A stretch of DNA of 64,000 nucleotides from contig NZ_CP034145.1 of NCBI RefSeq assembly GCF_003856835.1, positions 744,001 to 808,000 of the forward strand, given 5' to 3'. The stretch is from Haloplanus aerogenes (lineage in GTDB: Archaea > Halobacteriota > Halobacteria > Halobacteriales > Haloferacaceae). Position numbers and translations under genes: made by a program. Shown here one piece after another: positions 42,353-49,826 of this stretch (positions within the stretch are counted from its first letter, which is position 1; each line of letters begins with the position of its first letter). The notes beneath the pieces are model-generated. The model searched no databases. It saw nothing but the letters and a program-made list of their open reading frames with translations, and was not told where the DNA came from.

Positions 42353-42906
42353 TGGAAGTCGTCTGGTATCTCGACCGCGCGGCCGCCCTCGTCGCCTACC
42401 CGTCCCTCTATCTGGCGACTCTGACCGGCATTCTCGCCACGACGGACGCCTTCGGCGTTCTCCACGACGCGGCGAGGCGGATTCACGTCGAGATTTCCGT
42501 CTTCGCACTGTTGCTCACGCTGTTGCACGCCGGCCTCGGCGTCCTCGACGCGTGGCTCGTCGTCTCCGGGCAGGTGCCCCAGCCCGCGTACTCGCAGTCG
42601 TATTTCCTCGCGGGGCTCGTCGTCGGCGTCGGGGCGCTGTTCTTGCTCGTCGTCGCGGTGCTCGGCTTCCTCGACGCGCGACGCTTCGAACGCCCCTGGG
42701 GGCCGCGGGTCGTCCACGCCTTCGCCTACGGTGGCTTCGCGTTCGCGACGGTCCACGCCGCCGCCGTCGGCACGGATATCGTGGGCCTGATCCGGCCGCT
42801 CGTGGGGCCGACGACCGCCTTCCTTGCTTACCTCCTCCTGTTGCGGCTGCTGATCCAGCGGGGGGTCCTCACCGACGGGTCAGTATCCGTCCCAGAGGCC
42901 GAGTAA
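42352..42906 (+). CDS. Ferric-reductase-like heme-binding membrane protein
   Basis: The 184-residue protein has about five to six helices. Two pairs of His at helix faces look like bis-heme ligands: 'RRIHVEISVFALLLTLLHAG' and 'VVHAFAYGGFAFATVHAAAV'. This H-x(12-14)-H arrangement is typical of ferric-reductase-like / cytochrome b561-type transmembrane domains. It probably moves electrons across the membrane, and in an operon with apbE the partner is probably a flavinylated protein. Its 3' end overlaps the convergent regulator gene by 27 nt. Confidence 0.75.
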   Translation: MEVVWYLDRAAALVAYPSLYLATLTGILATTDAFGVLHDAARRIHVEISVFALLLTLLHAGLGVLDAWLVVSGQVPQPAYSQSYFLAGLVVGVGALFLLVVAVLGFLDARRFERPWGPRVVHAFAYGGFAFATVHAAAVGTDIVGLIRPLVGPTTAFLAYLLLLRLLIQRGVLTDGSVSVPEAE

Positions 42907-43401
42907 GCGGTCCACGACCCGGTCGGTGAACGTCCGCTGGTGGACGGTGTAGAGGTACTTCACGCGCTCGGGATTGACGAGTTCGTATCGCACGCTCCGG
43001 CCGTCGCGCTCTTTCGTGACGAGTCCGGCGTCTTCGAGCCGCGAGAGGTGCCACGAAATCGTCGAGGTTGCCTTGTCGATCCGGTCGCCGAGTTCCGTCG
43101 TCGACAGCGGGCCGTCGGCGAGGAGGTGCGCGAGGATCCGTCGGCCGTACGTTCGACGCAGCGCGTTCATCGCCGTCCGATCCACGTCGTCGAACGTCTC
43201 GGCGGGGTAGTAGCGCGTGAACTTGCCGTCGTCGGAGACGTCGACGAACCCCTCGTCGGCGAGCCAGCGGAGGTGGTACTGGAGCGTCCCCTGTGCGTAG
43301 TCGAGGTCGTCGAGGAGGGCGCGAAAGTGGATGCCGGGTTCGTCGCTGACGCGCTGGAAGATGCGCCGGCGCGACTCCAACTCGAGTTCCGGGCCCGACA
43401 T
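42880..43401 (-). CDS. Winged-helix transcriptional regulator
   Basis: The 173-residue protein contains two winged-helix domains, with helices such as 'YAQGTLQYHLRWLADEGFVD' and 'DKATSTISWHLSRLEDAGLV'. Both have ArsR/MarR-like recognition helices, with wings 'DDGKFTRYYP' and 'RDGRSVRYELV'. The start at 43401 gives a compact protein; the longer frame is Arg/Pro-rich. Its start codon overlaps by 1 nt the stop of the membrane gene behind it (43401-43697), giving a two-gene operon. It ends antisense to the heme-type gene. Confidence 0.82.
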   Translation of the reverse strand: MSGPELELESRRRIFQRVSDEPGIHFRALLDDLDYAQGTLQYHLRWLADEGFVDVSDDGKFTRYYPAETFDDVDRTAMNALRRTYGRRILAHLLADGPLSTTELGDRIDKATSTISWHLSRLEDAGLVTKERDGRSVRYELVNPERVKYLYTVHQRTFTDRVVDRLLGLWDGY

Positions 43402-43697
43402 CACTCTCGGGTGAGGGCGAGGAAGAACACGACGAGGCCGCCGAGGATGAGCAGTGCTGCCCCGTGTTCGAGCATCTCCACGACCGGGTAGGTGAGATAC
43501 GGGAGCAGGGCGTACTCCAGAAAGACGATCAGCCCGTACATCGCGAACAGCGCGTAACCGCTCGTCACGACGAGCATCCGACGGTCGCGCTCCCGACGCC
43601 ACGCGAGGTAACTGAACCCCGCGAGCGCCGTGGCGACGACGAAGATGCCGAGGCTGACGTACTGTTCGAGCAGTTGGGCGGTCGTCGCGAGCGTCAT
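43401..43697 (-). CDS. Small membrane protein upstream of a winged-helix regulator
   Basis: The 98-residue protein has three hydrophobic helices ('LGIFVVATALAGFSYLAW', 'MLVVTSGYALFAMYGLIVF', 'ALLILGGLVVFFLALT'). Its stop overlaps the start of the winged-helix gene by one base, a pairing found in several haloarchaeal operons in which a small membrane protein accompanies a double winged-helix regulator. It could sense membrane state and act through the regulator; that is only inference. Confidence 0.72.
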   Translation of the reverse strand: MTLATTAQLLEQYVSLGIFVVATALAGFSYLAWRRERDRRMLVVTSGYALFAMYGLIVFLEYALLPYLTYPVVEMLEHGAALLILGGLVVFFLALTRE

Positions 43698-43865
43698 GAG
43701 GCGACCGGGAGTGGGTGACCCTGCGTCCTCCAAGCCATACGGCCGTATCGTCGGCGTAGCGGCGAAAAAGGGTTGTCGTCCAACCATCGAATCCGCCGGC
43801 GGCGGACGACCGTCCGCCGCACCGAGACGTAACCGCTTAGTGACCCGCTTCCGACCGCACAGTCG

Positions 43866-44429
43866 ATGCCCTCCACCAGACTGCTCGCCGGTAGCCTGAG
43901 CGCCCTCGCCGCGTGCTCGTTCGCCGGTGTCGCCGTCGCACAGTCCCCGATGGCCGACTCCGAGTTGGGCCTCGCGACTCGCGTCGCCCTCCGGTTCGGC
44001 GTCGTCCTGCTCATCAACCTCGTCCTCGGCGGGGGACTCTACCTCCTCGCCCCCGAGTACGCCCGGCGGATGGTGGCGGAGATCCGTGACGACGCCGGGT
44101 CCGCGTTCCTGTGGGGCCTGCTCGTCGGGATCGCTCTCCCCATCGCCCTCGTCTTGCTCGCCATCACGATCATCGGCCTGCTGATCACGATTCCGGGCCT
44201 GATCGCGCTGTTTTTCGTCGGCCTCGTCGGCAACGCGGTCACGATCTGCTGGCTCGGCACGGTCCTGACGGGGAACCGCGAGCCCAGCGGATCGGCCGTC
44301 GGCATCGGCGCGCTGGTACTGGCACTCGTCGGCGCCATCCCGCTCCTCGGCAACCTCGTCACGACGATCCTCGGCTTCTTCGGCCTCGGCGTCGTCGGGC
44401 ACGACCTCTACACGTCGTGGCAGGGGTAG
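43866..44429 (+). CDS. Predicted membrane protein of unknown function
   Basis: The 187-residue protein has a signal-like N-terminus ending in AVAQ and about four more helices ('FGVVLLINLVLGGGLYLLA', 'FLWGLLVGIALPIALVLLA', 'LVLALVGAIPLLGNLVTTIL' and so on). The helix pattern 'ITIIGLLITIPGLIALFFVG' with many Gly and Ile is typical of a large haloarchaeal family of unknown function. No conserved polar motif was seen. Confidence 0.7.
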   Translation: MPSTRLLAGSLSALAACSFAGVAVAQSPMADSELGLATRVALRFGVVLLINLVLGGGLYLLAPEYARRMVAEIRDDAGSAFLWGLLVGIALPIALVLLAITIIGLLITIPGLIALFFVGLVGNAVTICWLGTVLTGNREPSGSAVGIGALVLALVGAIPLLGNLVTTILGFFGLGVVGHDLYTSWQG

Positions 44430-44471
44430 GGTGCCGCGGAGGTTTTTGTGGCCTGCGCTCCACCGACGCGT

Positions 44472-45290
44472 ATGCGAACACGGACGGTCACCGGCGGCGA
44501 CGGGGTCGAGATTCACGTCGAGGAGCGCGGGCCGGCCGACGCCCACCCGCTCCTCCTGATCCACGGCTTCTCGCAGTCCCGCCTCGCGTGGACGCCGCAG
44601 TACGACTCCGCCCTCACTGACGACTACCGCCTCGTGGCGATGGACCTTCGGGGCCACGGCGCCTCCGGCACGCCAAGCGATCCGGACGCTTACCGCGACT
44701 CGACGCTGTGGGCCGACGACGTGCGGGCGGTAATCGAAGGGCTGAATCTCGACGCTCCCACGCTCGTCGGCTGGTCGTACGGCGGCCTCGTCGTCTCGGA
44801 CTACCTCGCCACTCACGGCGGCGACGCGGTGTCGGGTATCGTCCTCGTCGGCGCCATCACGGAGAAGGGGACCGACGACGCCGACCGCTTCGCGGGCGAC
44901 GAGTTTGTCGCGCTCGATTCGGGGTTCCGGTCGACCGACGTGGAGGAGAGCGTCGATACCCTCGCCCAGTTCGTCCGTCTCTGTGTCGAGGAGTCGCTCG
45001 ACGACGCCGACTTCTACCGCGCGCTCGGCTACAACGTCGCGGTGCCGCCCTTTGTCCGCGCGGCGATGCAGGACCGGGCCGTCGAACACGAGACGGCGCT
45101 CGCCGGCGTCGAGACGCCGATCCTCCTCGTCCACGGCGAAGACGATCCGGTCGTTCGCTCGGACGCGGCGGCAAAACACGCCGACCTGTTCCCGAACGCC
45201 GAGCTAGAACTCTACGCCGACGTGGGTCACTCACCCTTCTTCGAGGCGCCGGACCGCTTCGAGGCGGATCTGCGCGCGTTCCTCGGTTAA
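44472..45290 (+). CDS. Alpha/beta-fold hydrolase
   Basis: The 272-residue protein shows the alpha/beta hydrolase plan: oxyanion loop 'LLIHGFSQSRLAW', nucleophile elbow 'LVGWSYGGLV' (Ser), acid 'LLVHGEDDPVV' (Asp) and His in 'YADVGHSPFFEAP'. These are the positions of haloalkane dehalogenase-, epoxide hydrolase- and chloroperoxidase-like enzymes, so the substrate is uncertain. The start MRTRTVTGGDG at 44472 is used. Its stop overlaps by 4 nt the stop of the convergent zinc-finger gene. Confidence 0.86.
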   Translation: MRTRTVTGGDGVEIHVEERGPADAHPLLLIHGFSQSRLAWTPQYDSALTDDYRLVAMDLRGHGASGTPSDPDAYRDSTLWADDVRAVIEGLNLDAPTLVGWSYGGLVVSDYLATHGGDAVSGIVLVGAITEKGTDDADRFAGDEFVALDSGFRSTDVEESVDTLAQFVRLCVEESLDDADFYRALGYNVAVPPFVRAAMQDRAVEHETALAGVETPILLVHGEDDPVVRSDAAAKHADLFPNAELELYADVGHSPFFEAPDRFEADLRAFLG

Positions 45291-45931
45291 GGAGCGGCGC
45301 GGAGTCCGGGGTGGCCGTCGACGACGGCGGCTCCGAGTGTGCGGGGGTCGTCGCCGTCGTCCGTGTAGAACGCCTCGAACGCGGCGACGAACTCGCGGGC
45401 GCGTTCCCGTGGCGGGCCGCGGGGCACGGCTTCGACGATGGGGTCCGAACCGGCGAGGAGGCGCAGGCGCGGATCGGAATCGGTCGGGGGCGTCGTCTCG
45501 ACGCGCAGGTCGTCGTCGGTCCGGTCGAAGACGGCCGCGGTGGCCGACGGCGTGTGGGTCCACGACGCCGGCAGGTCGACGCTCGCGTGCAGGTCACCGA
45601 GGAAGGTGGCGAACACGTCTTCACAGCCGCGACAGAGCGGGTAGGTTCCCTGCGAGACGACGCGGTCGTCGACGATACTCGCGAGGGCGACTACTCCCGT
45701 CTCGTCGGCGGGGCGGTCACAGAAACCGCAGGCGTCGGTTCCCGGTTCCCGTGGCTGCCAGTGTCGGGTTAGCTCCACCACTTCCGGCCGACAGCCGTCA
45801 CAGACGAACGCCGTGTCGGGGAGCCGCATGCCTGACCCCACCGTCCGACGCACCCGTATCCGACCGTGGCGACGGTCCGGCGACGGGCGGAAGTGACTCC
45901 CGCAGACGTGACAGCGCCGGATGGGACACAT
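45287..45931 (-). CDS. Cys-rich zinc-ribbon-like protein
   Basis: The 214-residue protein has an N-terminal Cys cluster ('MCPIRRCHVCGSHF', 'CDGCRP', 'CGFCDRP', 'CRGCEDVF') with four CxxC units that can coordinate two zinc ions. A globular C-terminal domain of about 90 residues without recognised motif follows. I chose ATG 45931; a longer frame is not conserved in style. Nucleic-acid or protein binding is possible. Confidence 0.68.
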   Translation of the reverse strand: MCPIRRCHVCGSHFRPSPDRRHGRIRVRRTVGSGMRLPDTAFVCDGCRPEVVELTRHWQPREPGTDACGFCDRPADETGVVALASIVDDRVVSQGTYPLCRGCEDVFATFLGDLHASVDLPASWTHTPSATAAVFDRTDDDLRVETTPPTDSDPRLRLLAGSDPIVEAVPRGPPRERAREFVAAFEAFYTDDGDDPRTLGAAVVDGHPGLRAAP

Positions 45932-46034
45932 ACTCGAAACTCGCGTCCTGACGAGCATAACCGTTTCCCGGATCGTCGGACGGGCGTCGGACGGGAGCAA
46001 ACGTGAAGTGACCGGCACGGGTCCGGGGAGACGA

Positions 46035-47063
46035 ATGACTGACCAAGCCACGGAGTTCACGCCCGAGGCAGCCATCGCCCACCTTCAGGCGCAGGGCGTC
46101 GTCCCCGCGGACGCCGACGCGACGGCGCGGTCGCTCGGCGGCGGCGTCTCGAATCACGTCTACCAGGTCACCTGGGACGACGACTGTCTCGTCGTGAAAC
46201 GCCCACTTCCGAACCTCGCGGTCGAAGACGACTGGCCGGCGGACGTGGACCGCGTCCACAACGAGGCCGACGCTATCCGCGCCTACGACACCGTCCTCCG
46301 GGAGACGAGCGTCGCGGCGCGGGTGCCGCGTGTCGTTCACGAGACGCGAGACCCGGATCACGTCGTCGCCATCGAGTGCGCGCCCGCGGACGCGGAGATG
46401 TGGAAGACGGACCTGCTCGCCGGCCGTGTCGACGCCGGCGTCGCCGCCACCGTCGGCGAAGTGCTCGGCGTCGTCCACGACGCCACTGCGACCGACGACG
46501 ATGTACGGGAACGCTTCGCCAGCAAGCGTCCCTTCGATCAACTTCGCGTCGATCCCTACCACCGCACGACGGCGGAGCGAAACCCGGACGTGGCCGACGC
46601 CATCCACGACGAGATCGACCGCCTCATGGACACCTCCCGCGCCCTCGTCCACGGCGACTACAGCCCAAAGAACGTCCTCGTCGGCCGCGATTCCGTCCCG
46701 TGGATTCTCGATTTCGAGGTGGCTCACTGGGGCGACCCCGCCTTCGACACCGCGTTCATGCTGAATCACCTGTTCATCAAGTCCATCTACAACCACGGGA
46801 AGCACGCGGCCTACGCCGACGCAGCCGACCGGTTCTGGACGGCCTACGACCGCGCGGTCGACTGGGACATCGAGCGCGAGACGGTGGCCGAACTCGCCGT
46901 CTTGATGCTCGCGCGGGTCGACGGCAAGTCGCCCGTCGAGTACGTCGAACGCGAGGCCGTGGCCGAGGCGCTCCGCCGCGTGGCGAAACGGACGCTCCGC
47001 GGCGACGCCGACACGCTCGACGACTTCGCGGCGCTCGCCCGCGAGGAGGCCGAGGCGCTATGA
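46035..47063 (+). CDS. APH-family phosphotransferase (kinase)
   Basis: The 342-residue protein has the aminoglycoside-phosphotransferase/choline-kinase fold: 'SLGGGVSNHVYQV' as the nucleotide loop, 'CLVVKRPLPN' with the ATP-binding Lys, the Brenner catalytic motif 'LVHGDYSPKNVLV' and the metal loop 'ILDFEVAHWGDPAFD'. It is probably a small-molecule kinase. The next gene, a divergent enolase, starts 4 nt before its stop (ATGA), so the two are co-translated and presumably act in one pathway. It is not an obvious methylthioribose or choline kinase. Confidence 0.8.
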   Translation: MTDQATEFTPEAAIAHLQAQGVVPADADATARSLGGGVSNHVYQVTWDDDCLVVKRPLPNLAVEDDWPADVDRVHNEADAIRAYDTVLRETSVAARVPRVVHETRDPDHVVAIECAPADAEMWKTDLLAGRVDAGVAATVGEVLGVVHDATATDDDVRERFASKRPFDQLRVDPYHRTTAERNPDVADAIHDEIDRLMDTSRALVHGDYSPKNVLVGRDSVPWILDFEVAHWGDPAFDTAFMLNHLFIKSIYNHGKHAAYADAADRFWTAYDRAVDWDIERETVAELAVLMLARVDGKSPVEYVEREAVAEALRRVAKRTLRGDADTLDDFAALAREEAEAL

Positions 47064-48331
47064 CCGACATCACCGCTGTCGATGCGTGGGAAGTCCTCGA
47101 CTCGCGCGGCAATCCCACGGTCCGGGTTCGCGTGGACGCGGGCGACGCGACCGGCCAGTTCACCGTCCCCGCCGGGGCCAGTACGGGTGCACACGAGGCC
47201 GTCGAGCGCCGCGACGGCGGCGACCGCTACGGCGGACGCGGGGTGCGCGAGGCCTGCGCGGCCGTCCGCGACGACCTCGCCCCCGTCGTCGTGGGCTGGT
47301 CGGTGACGGATCAGGTGGGCGTCGACGAGGCGCTGGTCGACTGCGACGGCACGGAGAACCTGTCGACCCTCGGTGCCAACGCGGTCCTCGGCGTCTCGGG
47401 GGCCGTCGCCCACGCCGCGGCCGACGCGACCGACCGCCCGCTCTACGACGTGCTGGCACCCGATTCGGGACCGGGCGCGATGCCGATGCCCATGATCAAC
47501 GTGCTGAGCGGCGGCCTCCACGCCGCGGCCGACCTACCGATTCAGGACTTCCTCGCCGTACCTGTCGGAGCCGACACGTATCCCGAGGCGCTGGAGACGG
47601 TGTGGGAGGTGCGGCGGGCGGCCGGCGCCCGGATCGGTTCGGGTGAGCACCCGCCACCGGTCGCCGACGAAGGTGGCTTCATCCCGCCCGTCGCCGACGC
47701 GGACGCGGCGTTCGAACTGCTGGTCGACGCCATCCGCGACGCGGGCTACGACCCCGGTCGGGAGGTCGCTATCGCCGTCGACGTGGCGGCGACACACTTC
47801 TACGACGCCGACCGCGACCGGTACGACCTCGCCGGCGAGACGCTGGATCGGGCGGCGATGATCGACCGTGTGGTCGAGTGGGTCGACGCCTATCCCGTCC
47901 GATCGGTCGAGGACCCGCTTGCAGAGGACGACTGGACGGGGTGGGAGCGACTGGCCGACCGCATCGGCGACCGGGTCCAGTTGCTGGGCGACGACCTGTT
48001 GGCGACGAACGCCGGGCGACTGGACCGCGCCGTCGACGCCGGCGCCGCGAACGCCGCGCTCATCAAGCCGAATCAGGCAGGAACGATCACCCGGACGCGG
48101 CGAGTCGTCGACGCCGCCCAAGCGGCGGACTGGGCGCCCGTCGTGTCGGCACGCTCGGGCGAGACCTGTGATGCCACCATCGCGGATCTGGCGGTCGGCC
48201 TCGACGCGGGCCAGATCAAGATCGGATCGCTCGCGCGTTCGGAACGCCTCGCAAAATACAACCGGCTACTCGGGATCGACCGCGCCTACGACGGCGATTT
48301 CGCCGGGTGCGACGCGCTCGCGCCGTGGTGA
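47060..48331 (+). CDS. Divergent enolase paralog
   Basis: The 423-residue protein clearly belongs to the enolase family: 'AWEVLDSRGNPTVRV', 'VPAGASTGAHEAVE', E204 in 'VADEGGFIPP', the metal ligands in 'AVDVAATHFY', 'SVEDPLAEDDW' and 'LLGDDLLATN', and K336 in 'ALIKPNQAGT'. Two residues that are near-invariant in true enolases are changed: the Q-E-F Glu is Asp (D163, 'IQDFLA') and the S-H-R-S His is Ala (A364, 'VVSARSGETC'). The C-terminus resembles bacterial enolases. The housekeeping haloarchaeal eno normally sits in a ribosomal operon, so this is likely a specialised enzyme working with the preceding kinase. Confidence 0.82.
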   Translation: MTDITAVDAWEVLDSRGNPTVRVRVDAGDATGQFTVPAGASTGAHEAVERRDGGDRYGGRGVREACAAVRDDLAPVVVGWSVTDQVGVDEALVDCDGTENLSTLGANAVLGVSGAVAHAAADATDRPLYDVLAPDSGPGAMPMPMINVLSGGLHAAADLPIQDFLAVPVGADTYPEALETVWEVRRAAGARIGSGEHPPPVADEGGFIPPVADADAAFELLVDAIRDAGYDPGREVAIAVDVAATHFYDADRDRYDLAGETLDRAAMIDRVVEWVDAYPVRSVEDPLAEDDWTGWERLADRIGDRVQLLGDDLLATNAGRLDRAVDAGAANAALIKPNQAGTITRTRRVVDAAQAADWAPVVSARSGETCDATIADLAVGLDAGQIKIGSLARSERLAKYNRLLGIDRAYDGDFAGCDALAPW

Positions 48332-48433
48332 ACGACGCCCCCAGATACCGGGCGCGTCGCGGCCCGACGCCCCCCCGGGAGACGCGGTCGATCCGGACCG
48401 CTTGTGGCGGTCCGTCCGAGGCACCCCATCGCC

Positions 48434-48544
48434 GCCACCGGATCACGTCCGGTGGCACGAGGAACGTCGTTCCTCGCTGAGCCGCGACGCACGTGCCGTC
48501 CGTCGCGGGCGTCGTCCCCCTGTACACCGCGAGTGCGGTGTACA
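48434..48544 (+). repeat. Cluster of three perfect hairpins
   Basis: Three stem-loops occur in the GC-rich gap after the enolase gene: GCCACCGGA-TCACG-TCCGGTGGC (48434-48456), CGAGGAAC-GTC-GTTCCTCG (48458-48476) and TGTACACCGC-GAGT-GCGGTGTACA (48521-48544). All stems are perfect with loops of 3-5 nt. The first two are separated by one base, the same spacing idea as the tandem pair inserted in the gene at 16672. The first could end transcription; the whole looks like a palindromic repeat element. Otherwise 48332-48580 holds no gene. Confidence 0.65.
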
Positions 48545-48581
48545 TATCAAATCAGCCGCCGACGGTAATTGAGTATTTGTA

Positions 48582-48605
48582 CGTTACTTACGTTACAACC
48601 GTTAC
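48582..48605 (+). promoter_or_regulatory. Triple CGTTAC array upstream of a CARF-like regulator
   Basis: CGTTAC occurs at 48582-48587, 48591-48596 and 48600-48605, exactly every 9 bp, ending 25 nt before the start of the following regulator gene. A/T-rich bases (GAGTATTTGT) precede it. Iterated short sites at this position are typical of operators bound by several copies of a dimer. The regulator itself is the most obvious ligand. Confidence 0.55.
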
Positions 48606-48630
48606 GTAATTCCGCTCGCCGCGCGATAGG

Positions 48631-49407
48631 GTGGGTGTGAACGTCGCCGAACGCGTCCACGTGATGCCGCTGGGGTTCGAACACGACCGGATCGTCGAGC
48701 CCGCGCGGGAGTACCGGGCCGACCGGGTGATCCTGCTGGACTGGCTCGCCGACGACATCGAGCGGCCGGCGTACCACGACGACGTGCTAGCAGATCTCGA
48801 CGCGGCCGGAATCGACGCCGAGCGGCGCGACTGCGATCTGTTCGACCTGTACGACTCTATCGCGGTTATCGCCGAAATCGTGACCGACGAAGCGACGCCC
48901 GACGACGCGGACGACGTGGCAAACGACGTGTACGTGAACCTCGCCACGGGGAGCAAGATCACCGCCATCGGCGGGATGATCGCCTGTATGGTCACGGGTG
49001 CGGCGACGCCCTACTACGTCCGCGCCGAGCGCTACGCCTCGGGGACGGAGCCAGTCGGGTACGGGATGGAACTCGCCATCGACCTCCCGACGTATCCGAT
49101 GGATCGCCCCGACTACCAGCAGATCGCCGTCCTCGACCGACTGGCCGACGAGGGGCCGTGTTCGAAGAAAGAACTGATCCGGTTCGGCGCCGAGTGGGAG
49201 CTTCCGTTCGTCGACGACTGCGACCGGCCGTTCGACGCCGCGGGCAAGCCGACCAAGCAGTCCTACGCCCGGCTCCGCCGGCACGTCGTCGAACCGCTCG
49301 AAGAGCGCGGCTTCGTCACGGTCGAATCGGTCGGCACGACGCGGCAGGTCCGGGCAACCGAGGCCGGTCGGAACGCTCGCACTGCGTTCGGGTACGTGCT
49401 CGATTAG
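48631..49407 (+). CDS. HFX_2341-type regulator: CARF-like sensor plus winged helix
   Basis: The 258-residue protein starts with a Rossmann-like sensor domain ('HVMPLGFEHDRIVEPAREY', 'RVILLDWLAD' and 'VYVNLATGSKITAIGGMI'). The latter resembles the nucleotide-binding G-T-G/S-x-K loop of CARF domains in Csa3-type regulators. A winged-helix domain follows (residues 165-255, 'CSKKELIRFGAEWELPF', 'PTKQSYARLRRHVVEPLEER'). In haloarchaea this family is known without adjacent CRISPR genes, as here; no CRISPR array or cas gene is in the window. The start GTG 48631 is preferred, with GTG 48637 possible. Confidence 0.75.
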   Translation: MGVNVAERVHVMPLGFEHDRIVEPAREYRADRVILLDWLADDIERPAYHDDVLADLDAAGIDAERRDCDLFDLYDSIAVIAEIVTDEATPDDADDVANDVYVNLATGSKITAIGGMIACMVTGAATPYYVRAERYASGTEPVGYGMELAIDLPTYPMDRPDYQQIAVLDRLADEGPCSKKELIRFGAEWELPFVDDCDRPFDAAGKPTKQSYARLRRHVVEPLEERGFVTVESVGTTRQVRATEAGRNARTAFGYVLD

Positions 49408-49426
49408 AGTCGTTCGTCGTCCTCGA

Positions 49427-49774
49427 TTAGAGCCGGTCGAGCAACTGTTCGAGCCGTTCGTCGTCGTCGAACGCCTTGAGCAGCGTCGTCCGGTCGAGCG
49501 CCGGTTCGTACTCCGGTCGACCCTTGCCAACGGGGGAGTCGCTTCCGTCGGTCGCCATCCGGACGAGACCCTCGGCCTCGAGTTCGTTGAGCGCACGCGT
49601 GGTTGCCGCTTCGGAGACCGAGCCAATCACGTCGGCGTCGACATCGTCGACTCGCCGGGAACAGGCGCGAGCAATCTCGCCAGCGTGGGCCGGTGTCTCC
49701 CCGTCGGTCGCCAGTTGGGTCACACTGATCAACGTGAGCCGCTGCGTGAGCGTCGTCGACTCGAGGTCAGCCAT
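49427..49774 (-). CDS. Small winged-helix protein
   Basis: The 115-residue protein is a single winged-helix domain: 'LTLISVTQLATDGETPAHAG', then 'AATTRALNELEAEGLVRMA' as recognition helix and a Gly/Ser-Pro-Gly wing ('DSPVGKGRPEYEP'). It is similar in style to the C-terminal domain of archaeal Orc1/Cdc6 proteins, but has no ATPase domain, so it is not an initiator by itself. It is convergent with the CARF-like regulator, with the stop codons 20 nt apart. Confidence 0.68.
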   Translation of the reverse strand: MADLESTTLTQRLTLISVTQLATDGETPAHAGEIARACSRRVDDVDADVIGSVSEAATTRALNELEAEGLVRMATDGSDSPVGKGRPEYEPALDRTTLLKAFDDDERLEQLLDRL

Positions 49775-49826
49775 ACTGGTAGTTCAACGCCCATCCCTCA
49801 AAATCGTACCTGATTTGATCGCTCGC

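Noticed and set aside
43401-45179. Minus-strand frame of 592 codons reaching far upstream of the small membrane gene
   Set aside because: Only the last 98 codons (from ATG 43697) look like a real protein; the rest is antisense to a membrane protein and a hydrolase gene.
49427-49774. Replication-initiator (Orc1/Cdc6) gene or origin
   Set aside because: Only a winged-helix domain resembles the initiator; no AAA+ ATPase part and no repeated origin boxes were found around it.
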